A stretch of DNA of 64,000 bases from Flavobacterium hydatis (GTDB lineage: Bacteria > Bacteroidota > Bacteroidia > Flavobacteriales > Flavobacteriaceae): positions 62,001 through 126,000 of the forward strand of contig NZ_JPRM01000036.1 of NCBI RefSeq assembly GCF_000737695.1, read 5' to 3'. A program made the position numbers and the translations under genes. Under the pieces are notes generated by a model that had not been told where the DNA came from, did not search any database, and saw nothing but the letters and a program-made list of their open reading frames with translations. Shown piece by piece: positions 19,501 through 28,500 of the stretch; the first letter of the stretch is position 1, and every line of letters begins with the position of its first letter.

Positions 19501-22500
19501 CATTGATTTAGATAAAAATAGCAATGCAGAACAATTATCGAAAATTATTACAGATGAATTAAATGAAAAGGAAACAACCGTTAGATATCAGGATTTAAAG
19601 AGAGAAGTAAAAACTATCGTTCCAATAATACATCCATTAACGGCATCAAATGAAAATATAAAGTTCATTCAAGCAGGAGTTTATATCATTACAGGTGGTA
19701 TGGGCGGAGTTGGAAAAATGCTGGTAGAACACCTTTTTGACACATATAATGATATTAAAATCATTGTTTGCGGGAGGTCTATTTTAGATTCAAACAATCA
19801 GGAATATGTAAAATCATTTAGGAATCTGATATATTACCGTTGTGATATTACGAATAAGCTAGCCACTCAACAATTAATTGATGAGATACAAAATCAGTAC
19901 GGTAAACTCAACGGAATCATTCATGCGGCAGGCATTATTAACGACAATTTTATTCAGCAAAAAAATAGTGGTGAAGCATTACAAGTTTTAGAAGTAAAAA
20001 CGAAAGGAATACGTAACCTTCATGAAGCTACACAGCATATTTCGCTAGATTTTATGATGGTATTTTCGTCATTATCTGCTGTTTTAGGAAATTCAGGACA
20101 AGCAGATTATGCAGCTGCAAATGAGTATTTAAGAGATTTTGCAAAATTCAGAAATAAAGAAGTATCACAACAAAGAGCTTTTGGTAAAACAATAACTATA
20201 GCATGGCCACTATGGGATAGTAGCGGAATGCAAATGAATGATGAACGTAAGAAATCGCTCGAAAAGAAACTAAACATAGTTCCTTTACCACAAAAGGAAG
20301 GAATATATTGGTTAGAAAAATTACTGGGCAGCACTGCAGAATCAGTAGTGTTACATTATGGAAAAGCATCTTTACCCGAAATATTTTTATTGGATTTAAA
20401 TGAAGCTCCAGAAAGTAGTATTGATGAAAAAAATGAAAATGTAACAGAAGAGTTAACGGAAGAAAATTTAAAAGAAGTTACCTACGAATATCTTGTGGGG
20501 ATTTTAGCCGAAGAACTACGTTTTCCTAGAAGTAAATTTAAACTCGTAGATACTTTTGAGAAATACGGATTAGATTCTATAATGATGACGAGTCTTACAA
20601 GTCGTTTAGAAGAAACTTTTCCTAACATTCCGAAGACCTTGTTTTTTGAATTCTTAACCATAGAAGAATTGGTTATGTTTTTTGTCGAGGAATATTCTAA
20701 TGAGTTAAATGCAATTGGCAACAGCAAAAAAACACCTATTGCTATAAAAGAGCAGATTATTATTTCGCCAGAAATAAAGTCGACTTTTAAAAAAGCTGTG
20801 CCTCATAAGTTTGCAGAACTTTCAGAAACGAAACAAGACTATACAAGAAAAAATACCGATGTGGCTATCGTAGGATTAAGCGGTAGATATCCGCAAGCAG
20901 ATTCTATAGAAGAGTTCTGGGAAAATCTTAAAATAGGAAAAGATTGCATAACAGAGATTCCTAAAGATAGATGGAATATTGATGGCTTTTTTGATACAGA
21001 AAAAGGAAAGTCTGGGCGTAGTTATAGCAAGTGGGGAGGTTTTGTAAATGATATGGATAAGTTTGATCCATTGTTCTTTAATATAACACCTTTAGAGGCG
21101 GAGAAAATAGATCCGCAAGAGCGTTTGTTTTTGCAAATAGCTTGGGAAGCAGTCGAAGATGCAGGATATACCAACGAAACTTTAAAAAGGAATCCTTATA
21201 CAGGCGAACAAGACGGTAAAGTAGGTGTATATGTTGGAGTTATGTACCAAGAGTATCAACTATATGGAGTAGAAGAATCACTAAAAGGAAACCCAACAAC
21301 ACTTAGAGGAAGTTCGAGTAGTATAGCCAATAGAGTTTCGTACGTTTTTGATATTCACGGACCTAGTTTGTCTCTGGATACGATGTGTTCTTCGTCAAGT
21401 ACAGCTATTCATTTAGCATGCAAAGCCATACAAGAAGGAGAAATCAATATGGCCATTGCCGGAGGAGTAAACCTAAGTGTACATCCTAATAAATATTTGA
21501 TGCTTAGCGATGGTGGTTTTGCCAGTAGTAAAGGAAAATGTGAGAGTTTCGGGCAAGGCGGAGATGGATATGTTCCAGGAGAAGGAGTTGGAGCTGTTTT
21601 GTTAAAATCTCTTGAGCAAGCCGAGAAAGATGGAGATCATATTTATGGAGTAATTAAAGGAACAGCATTAAATCATGGAGGAAGAACTACAGGATATACG
21701 GTTCCGAATCCTAAGGCACAAACAGCAGTAATTAGAGATGCTATTAAAAAAGCGAATCTTAAACCAGAGTCTATTTCTTATATCGAAGCACATGGTACAG
21801 GAACAAGTTTAGGAGATCCTATAGAAATTGTAGGGCTAAAAAATGCATTAGAAAGAACAGCTGCAAATAAATGCCGTATAGGTTCTGTAAAATCTAATAT
21901 CGGACATTGTGAATCGGCAGCAGGTATTTCTGGAATTACTAAAGTATTGTTACAACTTAAATACAAACAGTTAGTTCCATCCATTCATTCGTCTATATTA
22001 AACCCTAATATACAGTTTGATCAAACAGCTTTTTTAGTTCAGCAAGAATTAGAACCTTGGAGATATCAAGACGAAAAATTGTTAACTGCAGGCATTAGTA
22101 GTTTTGGTGCAGGAGGAAGCAATGCGCATATCCTTATACAAGAGTATCCGAAAACAGAGATAGCTAATGATTTTAATAAAGAACCGGTTATAATAGTATT
22201 GTCGGCTAAAAACAAAAATCGCTTAAAAGCTTATGCAAGTCGATTATTAAGTTACGCAGAGAAAACTCCAGATGCTTTACAAAACATAGCGTATACTTTA
22301 CAGATTGGTAGAGAAGCTATGCCAGAACGATTGGCAATAGTGACAAGTTCTAAAGGAGAGTTGGTACAACAATTAGAGGACTTTATTAAAAATGATGTGC
22401 GTTTAGCAGAAGACATTTTTACTGCTAATATCAAAGATGAAAACAATGATTTTCTCCTAAAAGGTAAAGCTGGGGCTGCATATATTAAAGAAGCTATTCA

Positions 22501-25500
22501 GGAAAAAGAATTAGCATCTATAGCACAACTATGGACAAAAGGAGTCGAAATAAAATGGGAATTACTAAATTCTAGTACTAGTCCTTTGCAAAAAATAAGT
22601 TTGCCTACATATCCTTTTGCTAAGGAAAAGTATTGGGTACAAACAATAGATACAGTTGTAAAACACGGATCAATTGCTAAACTACATGAATTAGTTCATA
22701 CAAATGAATCAGATTTTGAAGCTCAGAAATTTGCTAGTGTTTTTACAGGAACAGAATGGTTTTTAGAAGATCATCTTGTTCAAAACGAAAAAGTAATTGC
22801 AGGTGTAGCCTATCTGGAAATGGCAAGAGAAGCTGTAGAAAGAAGTACGCATAAAAAAGTAACACAATTTAAGGACGTAACATGGTTGCATCCGATTAAA
22901 GTACTAGAACAACCCAAAAAAGTTGTTATTAGGCTGGAACCTTCTGGTGAGCAAATTAAATATCAGGTATATTCTAAAGAAAATGAACAAGAATACATTC
23001 ATGGTCAGGGAATTGTAACTACAATTGCTCAGGAAACACCTAAGCCTTATGATTTGGTAACTATTAAATCTCGTACTAATCAGACAGCGACAGGAACAGA
23101 ATGTTATAAAATGTTTAGCGCCCTCGGGTTTGGATATGGAGAAAGGTTTCAAGGGATACAAGAGTTATATTATAATGATACAGAAGCATTAGCTAAAATT
23201 GAATTACCTCAGCATAGGGATATGACCTTAGATCCTGGCGTATTAGATAGTACGCTTCAGGCATGTTTAGCATGGTTACTGTTAAAAGATAAGGATAAAA
23301 TGCCATTGTCTATCCCGTTTAGTGTGGGGAAAGTAACAGTTTATAAAGAGATTACATTTCCTGTATGGTCGTATGCAAGGTTTAGTCCAAATGCTAACCC
23401 AAAAGCAACTATACCGCAATGCGACATGGATTTACTAAACGACAAAGGAGAGGTTGTGGTAAGTTTTAAAGATTTTGTCATTTTACCATACGATGGAGGA
23501 TTTCTAAATCAGAACTCAAGAAAAGAATCCTTAGCGACAGAAATTTATGATTACCAATGGGAAACAACTGAACCAGAAAAAACGTATGCACATACTACAG
23601 ATTACAATGATGTGATTTTAGTTGGGGCTAGTCAAAATTTGGTGCAACAATTTAGTCAGGCATTTGAAGGAACAGTATTTAATGTAAATGAAGAAACAGA
23701 AGAATCTTATTTTCTGAAAATACTAGAGCTTCTTAAAAATAGAATGTCACAAAAGCTAAGAGGACATTTTTCGGTGCTTATAAATGAGGAAGATTATGAT
23801 AAATATGGATTTATTATAGGACTATTGAAATCGGCTTCAAAAGAAAATCCAAGAGTTAAGACTAAACTTATTTCTGTAACATCTATGAATGTTAAGGCAG
23901 GAAATGAATTAGTGCAAATCTTGAAAAATGAAAATCTTGATGAACAAGCAGAAGTACGTTATCTGAGCAAAACCAGAGAAGTAAAGAAGGCTACTTCAGT
24001 ATCTCAAAATCAGATTTCTGACCTTAAGATTAAAGAAGGAGGCGTTTATTTAATTACTGGAGGTGCAGGAGGAATCGGAAGTGTTTTTGCAGAACATATT
24101 GCCAAAACTCAGGGAACGCAACTTATACTTACAGGAAGAAGAACTAAAAATGATACCATCCAGAAGTATACAGAAAGTTTACCAAATGCTCAATATTACG
24201 CATGTGATGTTACTAAGTATGATGAAGTAGAAAATTTAATAGAAACTATTTTATCAGATTACAGAAAAATAGATGGGATTATTCATTGTGCAGGTATAGG
24301 TCTAGCTAGTACGATTATAGAGAAAACAGAAACAGAAATCTATAAGGTATTGCCGCCAAAAATTGCAGGAGTAAAAAATTTAGACAAGGCACTACAAAAT
24401 GAAACAATAGATTTTATGATGTACTGCTCTTCCATTTCTTCGGTATTGGGCGATATAGGATTATCAGATTATGCTGCTGCGAATGCCTATATGGACCATT
24501 TTGCAAAAAAACGTAATCGTTTAGTTAAAGACGGTAAACGCAAAGGAACTACAATTTCTGCAAATTGGGGATTATGGGAAACTGGCGGAATGCAAGCAAA
24601 TGCTGAGAGTATAGAATTTTTATCAAAACAATGGGGTATGTTTCCTTTACCAGAAGCAGAAGGAGTAAAAGCATTAGATAAAGTACTGCAACTAGCAAAT
24701 GAACAAACTATTATTGTTTATGGTTCTAAAAACAAACTAGACAAAACCTTTGGAACCAAAGCTAATAGTGTAGTTGTTGTAGATAAAAATAATGTTTCAG
24801 AGAAACCGACAGAAGACTTAAAAGCAATTGCTTATGAGAAAATAGTCGAAATATTTAAGAAAGAATTAAAATTAAAAGAAGAGCATATTCAAACTGAATT
24901 GCCTTTTGAAGAATATGGAATCGACTCTATGTTAGTGGTAAAACTAACCAATAGATTGGGCGATATTTTTGATAATGTTTCGGTATCCTTACTGTTTGAA
25001 TATCAAACAATAGATCAGCTTGTATCTTATTTTGTAAAAGAACATTCAGATACTTTACAAGCATTTAAAACTACAAAAAACACTTATGAAGTTCCAACTG
25101 ATAAAGTAATCAGAAATGAAGCGTTTTCTGTAATTGAAGCAAAGGAATATAAGCGCTTTATGCAACCAAAATTAGTTCCGGTTGTAAAAAAGGAAGAAAT
25201 AAAAAACGATGATATTGCCATAATTGGATTGAGTGGAATGTATCCTGGAGCAAATAATATTGCGGAGTTCTGGGAGAATCTTAAAGCAGGTAAAGATAGT
25301 ATTACAGAGATACCAGAACAACGATGGAATGTTCAGGAGTTTTATAGCGAACAGAAAGGAAAAAAAGGAAGCAGTTATAGCAAATGGGGAGGTTTTATTA
25401 ATGATATAGATAAGTTCGACCCCTTGTTTTTTAATATTTCGCCACGCGAAGCTTCAATGATGGATCCACAAGAACGTTTGTTTTTGCAAACAGCTTGGCA

Positions 25501-28500
25501 TGCAATTGAAGATGCAGGGTATACCAAGAAGAAATTACAAAATATAGGAAAAAAATCGGCTACAGATACAGGCGGTAATGTGGGTGTTTTTGTTGGAGTT
25601 ATGTATGAAGAATATCAATTGTTCGGAATAGAAGAAAGACTCAAAGGCAATTTTATTGCTCCAACCGGAAATGCGAGTAGTATAGCCAATAGAGTTTCTT
25701 ATTTTTTAGATCTTCATGGGCCAAGTATGGCAGTAGCAACGATGTGTTCTTCATCGTTAATTGCAATCCAGATGGCTTGCGAAAACATACATTTAGGCAA
25801 CTGTGAAGCAGCTATAGCAGGAGGTGTTAATTTAAGTATACATCCTGGCAAATATTTAATGTTAAGTGATTTACATCTGGTTTCAGAAAAAGGCAAATGT
25901 GAAACTTTTGGAGAAGGAGGAGATGGTTATGTTCCTTCAGAAGGAGTTGGCGCAATCATGTTAAAATCATTGGCAAAAGCCAAACAAGACGGAGATCAAA
26001 TTTATGGAGTCATCAAAGGTGGAGCTATAAACCACGGCGGAAAAGTAAACGGATATACCGTACCTAATCCTAATGCTCAGGCAGCGGTAATCTCGCAAGC
26101 AATGGAGAGAGCCGGAGTTTCGCCCCAAGCCTATAGTTATATTGAAGCTCATGGTACAGGAACAAAATTAGGAGATCCTATAGAGATTGCTGGACTCAAA
26201 AAAGCATTTACAGGTACAGCAAATCAATCATGTAAGATCGGTTCGGTAAAATCGAATATTGGGCATAGTGAGGCAGCAGCAGGTATATCTGGAGTGACCA
26301 AGGTGCTTTTGCAACTCAGGAATAAACAACTTGTTCCGTCATTACATTCTAAGAAATTAAATACCAATATCGACTTTGAGAATAGCCCTTTTCATGTACA
26401 ACAAGAATTAGAAGATTGGATTACATCAGATGGCAGACCAAGACTAGCCGGAATAAGCAGTTTTGGAGCAGGAGGTACTAATGTACATCTTGTAATTGAA
26501 GAATATAAAAATGATTCTCAGGATTTTACTGATTCTCAAGACCCAGTTATCATTCCTATATCGGCTAAAGATGCAGTACGATTAAAAGAACATGCTCAAA
26601 AAATAAGCAAATTTCTAGAAGAGAATATTGATAGTGTAACGATTAATGATATCGCCTATACATTGCAAATAGGTAGAGAAGCCATGGAAAGTAGAGTAGC
26701 TTTTATAGTTACAAATACAGCACAATTAATTGTAAAACTAAAGCAATATCTAGAAGATTCTACAACAGGAATAATAGGCGAAATAGAGACAAATAAATTG
26801 GTGGCTTACAAAAAAATAAGCGACGCAGTTGAGGAAGCTTTGATACAAAAAGACCAAACAACTTTAGCCACTTTATGGACTCAGGGAGAACGCATTAATT
26901 GGGATCAATTATATGATAAAATGCTTAATATTATTAGTCTTCCTAATTATCCATTTGCCAAAGATTATTGTTGGTTTAAGCCAAAAGATACGGTTGAGGT
27001 TCTGGCAATAAAAAATGAACATCCGCTAGTACATCAACAACTTAATAAATTAGATAGTTCTCGATTTATAAGTAAATATTCCGGTACTGAACAATTTCTG
27101 TCAGAACATATTCTGCATACAGAGAAAATCTTACCAGGCGTAGCTTATCTAGAGATGGCGAGAGTTTCTGGGGGATTATATATAGACCAAAAAATAGCTC
27201 AATTAAGAGATGTATTCTGGATGTCGCCGTTGCAAGTTAATGGACATTCCAGATCTGTGGTTACAGAATTACAAACATTAAACAAAGAAATCACTTTTAC
27301 TGTTAAAGATCAGGAACAAGAAAATATCATTTTCAGCCAAGGCAAAATCAGTCCTGTATTTATAGAGAAAATAGAGAAAGTTGATATAGAATTAATTAGT
27401 AATCGATTAGCGGATGTGCTGCATAAAGAAGAATATTATAAACTATTTAAAGAACTCGGATTTCATTACGGGACAAGTTTTCAAGGAATAGAATATATCC
27501 GATATTCCAGAAACGAAGCCTTAGCAAAAATTAATATTAATCAAGACCTTTCAGATAACTACTGGACTGTTCAGGCAATGGATAGTGCCTTACAAACTTG
27601 TTTAGGAATTCATCTTAAAGGAGATACAAAACAATTACCATTATCAATCCCATTTAGTGTTAAAGAGGTAAATATTTACAAAGAATTACCATCAGAGTTT
27701 TGGTCTTATGTAACTATAAGAGAACAAAGTGAAGAAAAGAATGCGCCAATACACTATGATGTAAAATTAATAGATGCTAGTGGCGAAGTGATAATGAGTT
27801 TTATAGATTTTGTAACGCTACCTTTTGCAAACCAAGAAAAAGCGACATCAAATAAAGTAGACGCATATACACAATTATATTCTTATGATTGGACATCTAA
27901 ACAAATCACAGAGAATGTAGTAATTAATTCTAACAGAAATTATGAAGTTATTTTGGCTGGTTCAACATCAGAAATAGCGGAACGATTAACAGATGAGTTA
28001 GAAATTGAGGTAACAAGCATACAAAGTCAGAACGAAGAAGAATTCTTTAATACTATTCTAAATCGTGTAAAACAGAATTTAGTCAATAAAAAGGAAACAC
28101 ATTTCTTAATACTATTTGAAGAACAAGAAACCTTGGCTTATAGTTTTGTTTCTGGAATATTGAAATCGGTAAACAAAGAAAATCCAATAATCTCAGGAAA
28201 AACTATAGCTGTAGATCAAATTTCGGTAGAGAATATAGACCTTCTTTGCAAGATTATAAGCGAAGAAAAAAACACTCAAGATGCAGAAGTTCAGTATATC
28301 AATAACAATCGAGAAGTTAGAGAAATAGGAATCTATAACCAGACATCCAATCAAAATGGAATTGATATTAAACCTAATGGAGTTTATATCATAACAGGAG
28401 GAGCTGGAGGACTAGGGATGATTTTTGCAAACTACTTAAATCAATTCAAAAACACGAAACTCTTTTTAATAGGAAGAAGCGAATTATCTCCAGAAAAGAA

